Shown here: in pieces, positions 49,372 through 58,164 of the stretch | Layout: the number at the start of each line of letters is the position of its first letter | Position numbering within the stretch: the stretch's first letter is position 1 | Assembly: GCF_000785555.1 (NCBI RefSeq) | Contig: NZ_CP009129.1 | Coordinates: 1,178,001-1,242,000, forward strand | Direction: 5' to 3' | From: Planococcus sp. PAMC 21323 | GTDB taxonomy: Bacteria; Bacillota; Bacilli; Bacillales_A; Planococcaceae | DNA length: 64,000 bases | Notes under the pieces: generated by a model | Seen by the model: the letters and a program-made list of their open reading frames with translations, nothing else | The model's database searches: none | What the model was told of the DNA's origin: nothing | Program-made: the position numbers and the translations under genes

Positions 49372-51030
49372 TTGGCGGTTGTCCGAAAAAGATTAGGTGA
49401 TATTTTAGTTGAGCAGCGGTTATTGACAGAAGCGGAATTGCAGGAAACGCTGAATAGCAAGCCGAATGATCAAAAGCTCGGCGATGCGTTACTGCAACGT
49501 GGTATTATCACCGAACGACAGTTGATTGATACCTTAGAAGTTCAGCTAGGCATTCCATACGTTTCTCTCTATCGCTATCCATTTGATCCAAAACTGTTTA
49601 ACGTAGTGCCCAAAGATTTTGCTAAACGGAAACTGTTGGTTCCTCTAAAAACAGTGGGTGACCGATTGTTTATCGCGATGAATGACCCGACAGATTTCAT
49701 CACTATCGATGATCTTCGGTTAACGACAGGATTTTATATTGAACCTGCGATTGCTTCGAAAGAAGATATTGTCAAAACCATTGCTAAATATTACGACGAA
49801 GAATCATACGATGAATTGTTGGAAGACTTGCCGAAAACTGCAGAAGAGCAGCAAAGTGATTTAGATGACTCGGATGCACCAATTGTACGATTGGTTAACC
49901 AATTGTTGTCGAATGCTGTATCGCAAAAGGCGAGTGATATTCACTTAGATCCTCAGGAAAACCGTGTTCTTGTCAGATACCGTATTGATGGAACGCTGCG
50001 CACCGAACGGACTTTACCAAAAAGTATGCAGCAAATGATTACGGCGCGTATAAAAATCTTATCAAATTTAGATATAACCGAAAATCGTATACCGCAAGAT
50101 GGTCGGATCAAGACAACAGTAGACTTCCGTGCCATCGATTTGCGTGTATCTTCGTTGCCGACTGTTTATGGTGAAAAAATCGTTATGCGAATTTTGGACT
50201 TGAGCCAAAACTTGACCGATATTTCAAAATTGGGCTTTAGTGAGTTGAATATGCAGCGATTTATGCGAGAAATCGCAAAGCCAAACGGCATTGTCTTGAT
50301 TTCAGGTCCTACAGGATCAGGGAAATCTTCTACACTTTATGCCGCGTTAAATAAATTAAATTCGGAAGAAGTTAATGTGATTACTGTAGAAGACCCAGTG
50401 GAGTATCAATTGGAAGGAATCAACCAAATACAAGTGAATACAAATGTTGGACTGACGTTTGCAGCTGGGCTTCGTTCGATTTTGCGGCAAGACCCGGACA
50501 TTGTCATGGTAGGCGAAATTCGAGACAAAGAAACTGCAGATATTTCGATACGTGCTTCTCTAACCGGACATTTAGTGTTAAGTACGATTCACACAAATGA
50601 CTCAATCGCATCTATTACACGTTTAATGGATATGGGCATTGAACCATTTCTCGTAACGGCTTCATTAAATGCCGTAGTTGCACAACGATTAATCCGCCGC
50701 GTTTGTCGAGATTGTAAAGAATTACATCCGGTAACAGTAAGAGAAAAAGAAATTGCAGCTAAGCGTGGAATTACACTGGATACCATAGCACGCGGGAAAG
50801 GTTGTCCGGCATGCAATATGACGGGTTATAAAGGACGTATGGCCATTCACGAAGTATTAGTTGTGGACGAAAATATTAAAGATGTGATCAATCGCGGTGG
50901 TTCTGCCGCCGAAATTCGGGAAATCGCGATCAAAAATAAAACCATCTTCCTCATCGACGATGGGTTATTAAAAGTAAAGGAGGGCATGACAACGACAGAA
51001 GAAGTACTTCGCGTTGCCATGACAGATTAG
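49372..51030 (+). CDS. pilB: Type IV pilus extension ATPase PilB
   Basis: The 552-residue GspE-type ATPase powers pilin polymerisation. An N-terminal MshEN-like domain (7-58) is followed by the ATPase: Walker A GPTGSGKSS near 312, the Asp box VITVEDPVEYQ, Walker B IVMVGEIRD and the His box LSTIHTND. A zinc motif RRVCRDC...GCPAC lies near 443-480. TTG start after GAGGAGGAA. It stands 3 bp before pilT. Confidence 0.95.
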   Translation: MAVVRKRLGDILVEQRLLTEAELQETLNSKPNDQKLGDALLQRGIITERQLIDTLEVQLGIPYVSLYRYPFDPKLFNVVPKDFAKRKLLVPLKTVGDRLFIAMNDPTDFITIDDLRLTTGFYIEPAIASKEDIVKTIAKYYDEESYDELLEDLPKTAEEQQSDLDDSDAPIVRLVNQLLSNAVSQKASDIHLDPQENRVLVRYRIDGTLRTERTLPKSMQQMITARIKILSNLDITENRIPQDGRIKTTVDFRAIDLRVSSLPTVYGEKIVMRILDLSQNLTDISKLGFSELNMQRFMREIAKPNGIVLISGPTGSGKSSTLYAALNKLNSEEVNVITVEDPVEYQLEGINQIQVNTNVGLTFAAGLRSILRQDPDIVMVGEIRDKETADISIRASLTGHLVLSTIHTNDSIASITRLMDMGIEPFLVTASLNAVVAQRLIRRVCRDCKELHPVTVREKEIAAKRGITLDTIARGKGCPACNMTGYKGRMAIHEVLVVDENIKDVINRGGSAAEIREIAIKNKTIFLIDDGLLKVKEGMTTTEEVLRVAMTD

Positions 51031-51033
51031 CCT

Positions 51034-52080
51034 ATGACGACTTCAACTACATTTATCGATCGTGTATTAACTGAAGCAAAAGAACGAGGCGTTTCTGATA
51101 TTCATATGACCACCGGTATTACGCCAATTTTCCGAATCAATGGGAAGTTGGTTCAATTTGGTGATGAAAAACTGATGCCAGCAGACACGATGGCTATCGC
51201 AAAAGCGTTAATGCCTGAATCTTTATGGGATGCATTTATGGATAAAGGCGAAATGGATTATACGTACTCAATTCCAGGTGTTGCTCGTTACCGTGTCAAT
51301 TCGTTTCACCAGCGAGGTTCAATTTCCCATGCTTTTCGGACGATTGCCTCGAATATCCCGACGATAGATGACCTTCAAATGCCTGACACATTAAAAAAGC
51401 TTGCCGACACACATCAAGGACTTATTCTCGTTACCGGGCCTACAGGATCAGGTAAATCTACAACTTTAGCTGCAATGATTCGCTATATGAACGAGCATAT
51501 GAACAAACATATTATTACCCTTGAAGATCCAATTGAGTATATGCATAGTCATGGAACTTCAGTCATAGACCAACGAGAAGTAGGCTTTGACACAAAGTCG
51601 TTCGCTAATGGTTTACGCGCAGCACTTCGTCAAGATCCGGATGTCATTTTAGTTGGAGAAATGCGCGATTTAGAAACAATCACCACTGCAATTACCGCAG
51701 CTGAAACCGGACATTTAGTGATGGGAACGTTGCATACGTCGAGTGCTTCATCAACGATCGAACGAATTATTGATGTTTTCCCGCACGAACAACATGCACA
51801 AATCCGAACACAACTAGGGGGTATCATTAAAGCGGTTGTTTCACAAAGGTTATTGCCTACAGCTGATGGCAAGGGTCGTGTTGCAGCTACAGAGATTATG
51901 ATTTCCAACTCGGCTATTGCCAACTTAATCCGTTCGGAAAAGGTTCACCAAATCCCAAACGTCATTTTGACAAACCGAGCGTTAGGAATGCACATGATGG
52001 AAACATCGGTACAAGAGCTATTGAAAAAAGGGAAAATCACACGTGAAGTCGCACAACCTTATTTAATAGGAGTGGATTGA
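51034..52080 (+). CDS. pilT: Type IV pilus retraction ATPase PilT
   Basis: The 348-residue ATPase depolymerises pili. Walker A is GPTGSGKSTTL near 134, the Asp box ITLEDPIEY, Walker B ILVGEMRD, the His box MGTLHTSSA, and the PilT-typical QIRTQLGGIIKAVVSQRLLP. It lacks the zinc finger and N-terminal domain of PilB, as expected. Its presence implies retractable pili and so twitching or DNA uptake. It begins only 3 bp after pilB and depends on coupled translation. Confidence 0.94.
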   Translation: MTTSTTFIDRVLTEAKERGVSDIHMTTGITPIFRINGKLVQFGDEKLMPADTMAIAKALMPESLWDAFMDKGEMDYTYSIPGVARYRVNSFHQRGSISHAFRTIASNIPTIDDLQMPDTLKKLADTHQGLILVTGPTGSGKSTTLAAMIRYMNEHMNKHIITLEDPIEYMHSHGTSVIDQREVGFDTKSFANGLRAALRQDPDVILVGEMRDLETITTAITAAETGHLVMGTLHTSSASSTIERIIDVFPHEQHAQIRTQLGGIIKAVVSQRLLPTADGKGRVAATEIMISNSAIANLIRSEKVHQIPNVILTNRALGMHMMETSVQELLKKGKITREVAQPYLIGVD

Positions 52081-52081
52081 G

Positions 52082-53293
52082 ATGGCTCGTTATAAATACG
52101 AAGGACGAGATCGCACGAAGATTAGATCGGGTGTTGTGGTTGCAAGTGGACGCAAAGAAGCTGTAAGTAAACTCCGCGATGATGGAATTCGTGTGATCGA
52201 CATACGCGAAATGCCCGCTACGGCGTTACAAAAAGATATTTCAATAGGTAATCCGGTTAAACGAGATCAATTTATTATGTTTTTACGACAATTTTCAACT
52301 TTAATGCGTGCAGGAGTAACAATTGTTGATTCAATTCATATTTTATCTCAACAAGTAGAGTCCAAGGCTCTTCAAAAAGCATTGTCGGAAATAGCAGATG
52401 ACTTACGAAAAGGGAATGCCTTATCCAATTCATTAGCAAAATACCCAAAAATATTTGAACCTTTAACAATAAACTTAGTTAAAGCAGGAGAATTAGCGGG
52501 GAATATTGATGAGTCTCTAGATAGTTTAGCGACTCATTACGATAAAGCTTATCAAACCAGGCAAAAAGTTATTTCTGCGATGTCTTATCCCGTAGTGGTT
52601 GGATTTCTGGCAATTGGTGTAGTAATTTTCTTGTTATCCTCTATTGTTCCAATGTTTGCGGATATGTTTTCAGGATTTGGTGGAGAGTTGCCGTTAATCA
52701 CACAATTCGTAATGGGTGCTTCAGATTTTGTTCAAGGGTATTGGTATTTATTGTTGTTTGCAGGAATTTCATTTGTAGCGGTTATATGGTTGATGAGAAA
52801 AAGTCCTCGAGGTAATATGATATTGGATACGTTATTGTTGAAAATGCCGATTTTTGGTAAAATCATGCAAAAATCTGCACTTGCTCGATTAACACGAACA
52901 TTAAGTTCATTGTTCTCAAGTTCAGTCCCAATTTTACAATGTTTAACGATGACAGAAAAAGTTGTTGACAATGCCGTAATGTCCAAAGTTATTTTAGCAG
53001 CGCGTGATTCTCTTGAACGGGGCGGTTCTTTAACAGAGCCGATGCGTAAGCACTGGGCATTTCCCCCCCTTATTCCACATATGATTTCAATCGGAGAACA
53101 AACCGGTTCATTAGATCACATGTTAAGTAAAGTGGCGGAATTTTACGAAAAAGAAGTTGAGGCTGAAACTGATCGATTAAAAGCATTAATCGAGCCGTTA
53201 ATGATTGTTGTACTAGCTGCATTGGTTGGGACTATAGTACTTGCAATTATGATGCCAATGTTTGAAATGTTCCAGAATGTAGATAAATTATAG
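52082..53293 (+). CDS. pilC: Type IV pilus inner-membrane platform protein PilC
   Basis: The 403-residue protein has two GspF domains (about 65-190 and 270-395), each with FLRQFSTLMRAG-like or LTRTLSSLFSSS-like starts, and three membrane helices near 170, 220 and 375. It couples the ATPases to the growing pilus. The ATG is 1 base after the pilT stop. A 129-bp gap with its own promoter follows before pilA. Confidence 0.93.
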   Translation: MARYKYEGRDRTKIRSGVVVASGRKEAVSKLRDDGIRVIDIREMPATALQKDISIGNPVKRDQFIMFLRQFSTLMRAGVTIVDSIHILSQQVESKALQKALSEIADDLRKGNALSNSLAKYPKIFEPLTINLVKAGELAGNIDESLDSLATHYDKAYQTRQKVISAMSYPVVVGFLAIGVVIFLLSSIVPMFADMFSGFGGELPLITQFVMGASDFVQGYWYLLLFAGISFVAVIWLMRKSPRGNMILDTLLLKMPIFGKIMQKSALARLTRTLSSLFSSSVPILQCLTMTEKVVDNAVMSKVILAARDSLERGGSLTEPMRKHWAFPPLIPHMISIGEQTGSLDHMLSKVAEFYEKEVEAETDRLKALIEPLMIVVLAALVGTIVLAIMMPMFEMFQNVDKL

Positions 53294-53343
53294 GTTTTAA
53301 AATAAAAATACTATAAATTTATTATTTATATCGAAAATAACTA

Positions 53344-53371
53344 TTGCAAAAATTAGTACTATTGTTATAAT
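53344..53371 (+). promoter_or_regulatory. Separate promoter of the major pilin gene
   Basis: TTGCAA (53344-53349), a 16-base spacer and TATAAT (53366-53371) preceded by TGT (extended -10), within the longest gap of the cluster. It would allow pilA to be expressed above the assembly genes. Confidence 0.6.
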
Positions 53372-53422
53372 TATCATATACTCAAAGTAGTATAAAAAAG
53401 TAAAAAAATAGGGGGAAATAAA

Positions 53423-53863
53423 ATGAAGAAATATTTACAACAGAAATTAAATAACGAAAAAGGTATGACATTGATTGAGCTTTTAGCAGTAATTGTAATT
53501 ATTGCGATTATTGCAGCTATTGCGATTCCAGCTATAGGCAGTATTATTGAAAATAGTAGAAATGGCGCTGTTAAAGCTGATTTCCAACAAGCACTTGCAT
53601 CTGCTAATTTATACGTAACTGAAACTGGAACTGTACCACCAGCAAGTTCTACAAATCACCTTACTGATCTTGCACCTTATATTGAAGATAAAGGTTCTTT
53701 AAAAGAAGTGATAATAACTCGTGATGCTGCTTCAAAAGAATTAAAAATTACTGGTAAAGCGGAACTTAACAATGGTACCAAATATGAAATTAAAACTGCT
53801 ATTTCTAATTCTGGTTTAGGCAAAATTGAAAATAAAAACTTTACAGGTGTAGATATTAAATAA
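53423..53863 (+). CDS. pilA: Major type IV pilin PilA
   Basis: The 146-residue prepilin has a short leader KLNNEKG, then MTLIELLAVIVIIAII with glutamate at +5, and a hydrophobic helix to about residue 40. The C-terminal part is small, lysine-rich and has no cysteine, unlike the minor pilins. GGGGGAAA precedes the ATG. The separate promoter and the central position in the cluster mark it as the main filament subunit. Confidence 0.9.
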   Translation: MKKYLQQKLNNEKGMTLIELLAVIVIIAIIAAIAIPAIGSIIENSRNGAVKADFQQALASANLYVTETGTVPPASSTNHLTDLAPYIEDKGSLKEVIITRDAASKELKITGKAELNNGTKYEIKTAISNSGLGKIENKNFTGVDIK

Positions 53864-53894
53864 CCGCAGAAAGTTTATCATAGGAGCTGAAAAC

Positions 53895-54833
53895 ATGGCC
53901 TTATCGTTTTTATCAAATAAAGCACGCGTCATCACCATTACAATAGAAGAAGACGCGATTCGTCATGTCGACTTGCAATCCTCTTGGCCACTTGAGCTAA
54001 ACTGTGCGGAAGAAATCCTTCTTCCCACAGGCATTATTGAGGATGGTAAGATTGTCGATGCGGAAGCGCTGGCCTTGGTACTCGATAAGGCTGTCAATCA
54101 GTGGGGTCTCTCTAAGAAGTCAGTCCGATTCCTCGCCCCTGACGAATTCGTTATTATCCGCAAAGTACCATACCCCGAAAATGTTGCAGTCGATGAACTA
54201 AAAGGTCATTTCTTTATAGAAATTGGATCGACTTTGTATTTGCCATTTGAAGACCCCGTCTTTGATGTGGTGCCGTATCATTTAGAAGAAGAGCAACCAG
54301 AAGCGATTATTATCGCGTCAAGAGAATCGATTGTTCAAGCTTATGAAGAAGCATTTGAGAATGTAAAACTAAAAGCAGTTGTGGCTGATATTACGCCACT
54401 TGCACTTTATCGCTTAGCGTATTTGCAACATGATTTTCAAGAAGACGAGCACGTAATGCTGATTGATTTGCAGTCAAAGAAAATGACAGTATCGATTTTC
54501 CATGAACATTATCCTATGTTTATGCGTCCAATTGATTTGGAAATTGATGATCCGTTTTTATCAGATCGGACAGCGGTTATGGAAACGGTTGAAATCGAAG
54601 CTGAAAAACTAGCAAATTTCTATCGGTATAATATGAATGCCGGACAATATGGTGTTACAAAAATTGTGTGTAATGGTGACTTTTATGATTGGCAAGCATT
54701 CCAACAAAACCTAGAACGTCGTTTTCAAATACCGATTTTGCCAGTTGTTATCGATCCGATTCCATGTGGCGATGAAAAAGATGTGCCAAGACGCTTTAAC
54801 CGGGCAATCGGTCTCGCGCTGAAAGAGGTGTAA
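53895..54833 (+). CDS. pilM: Type IV pilus assembly protein PilM (actin-like)
   Basis: The 312-residue protein has the actin/FtsA-like ATPase outline of PilM: TITIEEDAIRHVDLQ at the start, GIIEDGKIVDAEAL near 49, KSVRFLAPDEFVIIRKVP and MLIDLQSKKMTVSIF near 196. It recruits PilN on the cytosolic side to align the pilus machine. It lies 31 bp after pilA and 6 bp before pilN. Confidence 0.88.
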   Translation: MALSFLSNKARVITITIEEDAIRHVDLQSSWPLELNCAEEILLPTGIIEDGKIVDAEALALVLDKAVNQWGLSKKSVRFLAPDEFVIIRKVPYPENVAVDELKGHFFIEIGSTLYLPFEDPVFDVVPYHLEEEQPEAIIIASRESIVQAYEEAFENVKLKAVVADITPLALYRLAYLQHDFQEDEHVMLIDLQSKKMTVSIFHEHYPMFMRPIDLEIDDPFLSDRTAVMETVEIEAEKLANFYRYNMNAGQYGVTKIVCNGDFYDWQAFQQNLERRFQIPILPVVIDPIPCGDEKDVPRRFNRAIGLALKEV

Positions 54834-54839
54834 ACAATT

Positions 54840-55583
54840 ATGTTAGTTGATATTAACTTATTGCCGCAAAAAGAGCGGGATCGTCCCGCCTTTCTTATTG
54901 CGGCAATTGCGATTTTACTATTGGCTGTCATTATATGGGCAGTGTTTGCTATTGTGGCTAATGCTAATGAAAAAGAACAAGCACTTTTAGCAGCACAAAC
55001 TATGCAAGTCACCTCTGAACAAGAAGCGATTCGAGCAAAGTTAGAAGCCGCACAAGGCATGAATGAGGAACAACAATTAAAAGTAACGGTTGATTGGGCA
55101 GAGAGTTATCAGTTTGATACAGTCCCTCTATTAGAGGAACTTGTTTCGATTTTGCCAGCACGTGGATTTTTCGATACTTTTTCTTATGTAGGGTTAGACG
55201 AGGCCACTTTATCAGTTCAGTTTGATTCTTCAAGACAAGCCGCATATTATTTAGCGCAACTGAAAGCTTCAGAACTAATTAAGTCGGCTACACTAGTTAG
55301 TGTTGCTCAACAAGAGCTTAGTTTGGAAGAAGGCGGAGAATTTGTGGAAGAAGTTGATCAAGAACTCCCTCGATACATAGCAACTTATACTATTCTATTT
55401 GAAGATGACCGACTTCCGACGGATGACACGGCTGTTCCAGTAGACGGTGAAACGACACCAGAAGCTCCAGTTGAAGAAACTGTCGAAGAACCGGTTGAAG
55501 AAGTTGAAGTAAATGTTGATGTCAACACTGAAACAGAAACGCCAGAAACCGCTCCCGCAGAATCAGGAGGGGATGAGCAGTGA
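54840..55583 (+). CDS. pilN: Type IV pilus assembly protein PilN with acidic tail
   Basis: The 247-residue protein begins MLVDINLLPQKERDR, the PilM-binding segment of PilN, followed by one membrane helix (about 20-40), a coiled coil and a ferredoxin-like domain to about 190. A long tail (about 200-247) is rich in E, V, P and T and contains VEVNVDVN. It overlaps pilO by 4 bp. PilN and PilO form the periplasm-equivalent alignment complex. Confidence 0.9.
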   Translation: MLVDINLLPQKERDRPAFLIAAIAILLLAVIIWAVFAIVANANEKEQALLAAQTMQVTSEQEAIRAKLEAAQGMNEEQQLKVTVDWAESYQFDTVPLLEELVSILPARGFFDTFSYVGLDEATLSVQFDSSRQAAYYLAQLKASELIKSATLVSVAQQELSLEEGGEFVEEVDQELPRYIATYTILFEDDRLPTDDTAVPVDGETTPEAPVEETVEEPVEEVEVNVDVNTETETPETAPAESGGDEQ

Positions 55584-56335
55584 GTAATTATTCAAAAAGT
55601 CAAAAGGAAAAAGGGTTAATTGTTTTAGTAAGTATTTTGTTAGTAGCTTTATCTGCGTATTCCTACTTTTTGTTATATGTACCTACGAAAGAAGCGAGAA
55701 TACAAGCAGAACAAATTTTAAAAGCTGAACGTGACGTGTTGATTGCTTTGCAAACAGAGTTTAAAGAATTGCCAGAAAGCGAAAAAGTAAATCCTAGTCA
55801 ATTGCAACGAAAAGTGTCTGTTGAAGCATTGACCGAACTTATCGTCTTGCAAATTGAAAAAGCGGAGTTAATCTCTGGGACATTGATCGATAATATTGGT
55901 ATTACAGAAGGACTTGTTCAACTGCCTGTACCTGTTGAAGGGCTTGAAAACCTACAAGAAGTATTAACGACGGTTACTGTCAAAGCAGACAATTATCGTG
56001 AGATCACTTCTTTTATAGAAGAAGTAGAAGCGATGGAACGTATTATGATTGTCGAAGCGGTTGATTTTAGCTCTAACGAAGAAGTGAAGATGGAAGAGCA
56101 AGATGCAGAAAAAATCGATGTCAACTTAACGTTTTCGGCATACTTCCGACCAGACTTAATCGCGTTAGCAGATACGGTACCGAAAGTGGATACACCCGCG
56201 CCAGCAGGCAAAAAGAATCCATTGCCAGATTATAATGGTATCGATTTAGCTGACGACGAAGCTGAAAACACTAATGATGTTGAAGTAAATATTGAAGTGA
56301 ATGTTGATGAAAGTGCATCTTCTTCAAATGAGTAA
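55580..56335 (+). CDS. pilO: Type IV pilus assembly protein PilO-like with acidic tail
   Basis: The 251-residue protein has a single N-terminal membrane helix (about 12-32), a coiled coil near 35-70 and an alpha/beta domain to about 205. Direct homology to PilO is weak, and identification rests on topology and on its place after pilN. The tail (about 215-251) carries VEVNIEVNVDES, echoing the tail of PilN. A terminator follows. Confidence 0.82.
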   Translation: MSNYSKSQKEKGLIVLVSILLVALSAYSYFLLYVPTKEARIQAEQILKAERDVLIALQTEFKELPESEKVNPSQLQRKVSVEALTELIVLQIEKAELISGTLIDNIGITEGLVQLPVPVEGLENLQEVLTTVTVKADNYREITSFIEEVEAMERIMIVEAVDFSSNEEVKMEEQDAEKIDVNLTFSAYFRPDLIALADTVPKVDTPAPAGKKNPLPDYNGIDLADDEAENTNDVEVNIEVNVDESASSSNE

Positions 56336-56343
56336 GAGATCGA

Positions 56344-56372
56344 AGAGAAATCATTGCGATTTCTCTTTTTTT
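56344..56372 (+). terminator. Terminator after pilO
   Basis: AGAGAAATC pairs with GATTTCTCT across an ATTGC loop, followed by seven T. Confidence 0.9.
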
Positions 56373-56467
56373 GATAGAATAGAGTTTTTTCATTCCAAAG
56401 AAAGCTATAATTATTTTAACTCATTTCAAAATCATCTTTTTATTAAACTAAAGCAAAGAGGGTTGTT

Positions 56468-57223
56468 ATGGTATTAACTTATTCTGTTTTTATTGGCTTG
56501 TTTGGCCTGGTGTTTGGCTCTTTTTTTAATGTAGTCGGACTGCGCGTACCAAAAAAAGAATCAATTGCGTATCCGCCTTCGCATTGCACAAATTGCAATC
56601 GTCGTTTAACGGCATTAGATTTGGTTCCAGTTTTTTCTTATTTATTTTTAAAAGGTAAATGTCGCACATGTAGTTCGAGCATTCATTGGGTGTACCCTTT
56701 GATGGAAGCAATCACAGCGGTTTTATTTGTTGCTTCATATTTAGTGTTTGGATTTACACCAGAGTTGATTGTGGCGATTTTGTTTGTCTCGCTACTTGTG
56801 ATCATCACAGTTTCAGATATTGCTTATATGCTAATACCGGATAAAGTATTATTGCCGTTTGCGGTTGTCTTGCTTGGGTTGCGTTTTGTAATTCCGCTTG
56901 ACCCATGGTGGAATAGTTTGCTGGGTGCGGTCGTTGGATTTACAATATTGTTTTTAATTGCAATTGTCTCTAAAGGCGGTATGGGTGGTGGCGATATTAA
57001 ATTATTTTTCGTCATAGGCTTAGTTCTTGGTTTAAGCGGGACATTGATGACCTTGTTTTTTGCATCGTTTATTGGCGCGATTGTTGGCATTATTCAATTG
57101 CGTGTTACAAAAAAAGGACGCAAATCACCGATTCCGTTCGGTCCGTCTATTGCAGCTGCAGCGATTATCGTTTATTTCTGGGGTGACGGAATTCTTTCGT
57201 GGTATATGAATTTTCTAGGATGA
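56468..57223 (+). CDS. comC: Prepilin peptidase and N-methyltransferase (ComC/PilD)
   Basis: The 251-residue membrane protein cleaves and N-methylates prepilins. It has the N-terminal zinc-type cysteines CTNC and CRTC near 41 and 67, and the two catalytic aspartates in VSDIAYMLIPD and GMGGGDIK. About seven membrane helices. It shares position with B. subtilis comC before maf. It should process all four prepilins of this cluster. It is separated from pilO by a terminator and its own AT-rich upstream region. Confidence 0.94.
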   Translation: MVLTYSVFIGLFGLVFGSFFNVVGLRVPKKESIAYPPSHCTNCNRRLTALDLVPVFSYLFLKGKCRTCSSSIHWVYPLMEAITAVLFVASYLVFGFTPELIVAILFVSLLVIITVSDIAYMLIPDKVLLPFAVVLLGLRFVIPLDPWWNSLLGAVVGFTILFLIAIVSKGGMGGGDIKLFFVIGLVLGLSGTLMTLFFASFIGAIVGIIQLRVTKKGRKSPIPFGPSIAAAAIIVYFWGDGILSWYMNFLG

Positions 57224-57238
57224 GGCTTCATCTAAAAT

Positions 57239-57278
57239 GTAGACAACTCGATCTGTTTGAGTTGTCTATATTTTTTTA
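57239..57278 (+). terminator. Terminator after comC
   Basis: GTAGACAACTC pairs with GAGTTGTCTAT, followed by seven T. The stem contains the TGTAGACAA word also seen at 26208. Confidence 0.88.
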
Positions 57279-57541
57279 TTGGCAAACCGCTTCGAACGCT
57301 TTGAGGATGGCTTTCGCCAAAAGTCAGGGAGCGCACCTGTTTCTTTGCTTTATGTAGTCTAAAAGCGACTTCCGGGAAAAGGCAGCCCTTTTGCGGAATA
57401 TAATAAATTAGAATTATCAACACCTATACATAGCGATTCAAGACTAATAGAACAACCAAATCTCAGTTTTCAATAAGCTTATTGCAGCAAAAATCATTTA
57501 TCGGCATTTGTTTTCATGTTTCTAGGAATGGTATGATTCTT
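57279..57541. other. Gap between comC and maf without a supportable gene
   Basis: The sequence from about 57280 to 57410 has GC-rich words (for example GGAAAAGGCAGCCCTTTTGCGG) unlike the AT-rich flank, and may be a degenerate interspersed repeat. A 63-codon frame on the minus strand lacks a ribosome site. TTGTTT-18-TATGAT at 57508-57537 is a possible maf promoter. Confidence 0.4.
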
Positions 57542-57561
57542 GAAAAAAGGAGAGATTTTTT

Positions 57562-58164
57562 ATGAAGTTCATATCCCATTTTCCCATCATTCTCGCTTCG
57601 CAATCGCCACGCCGCCAAGAACTGCTTGGCATGCTTGGTGTTGATTTTGATGTCGTTCCGAGCAAGAAAGATGAACCCAATCCGCAGCAATTTCAAACTG
57701 CACTTGGTTATGTATTGGCTTGCGCTGCCCAAAAAGCACAGGAAGTAGCAGCGAACAACACGGACGTCGTTGTCATCGGTTCCGATACAATTGTTGTATT
57801 AGATGAAGAGATTTTATTAAAGCCCAAAAGTAAAGAACAGGCTAAAAGCTATTTACAGAAATTATCTGGTCGGACGCATCACGTCATTACGGCAGTAACG
57901 GTTGTTCAGGGAGATAGCGAGTTGTCATTTCATGAAACGGTTCAAGTGACATTTTATGAATTGCCAGAAGCGTGGATAAATGCATATATCCATACAGAAG
58001 ATCCGTACGATAAAGCAGGTGCTTATGGTATTCAAACAGTCTCTGGATTATTTGTTAAAGAAATAAAAGGAGATTACAACGCTGTCGTCGGGTTGCCGGT
58101 TGCTGCGTTAACACAAAAGCTAAATGCTGCAGGATTTATTTCGTTAGAAGGGAGCGGTGTCTGA
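57562..58164 (+). CDS. maf: Maf-family nucleoside triphosphate pyrophosphatase
   Basis: The 200-residue protein hydrolyses non-standard or UTP/dTTP-type nucleotides, and overexpressed Maf blocks septation in B. subtilis. Motifs: ASQSPRRQELLGML at the start, SDTIVVLDEE near 74, KLSGRTHHVITAV and EDPYDKAGAYGIQ near 148. AAAGGAGAG precedes the ATG. Its last base is shared with the radC start region, so the two are co-translated. Confidence 0.93.
   Translation: MKFISHFPIILASQSPRRQELLGMLGVDFDVVPSKKDEPNPQQFQTALGYVLACAAQKAQEVAANNTDVVVIGSDTIVVLDEEILLKPKSKEQAKSYLQKLSGRTHHVITAVTVVQGDSELSFHETVQVTFYELPEAWINAYIHTEDPYDKAGAYGIQTVSGLFVKEIKGDYNAVVGLPVAALTQKLNAAGFISLEGSGV

Noticed and set aside
57232-57423. 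A minus-strand frame of 63 codons between comC and maf
   Set aside because: It crosses the comC terminator and has no ribosome site; it may be a translated repeat.
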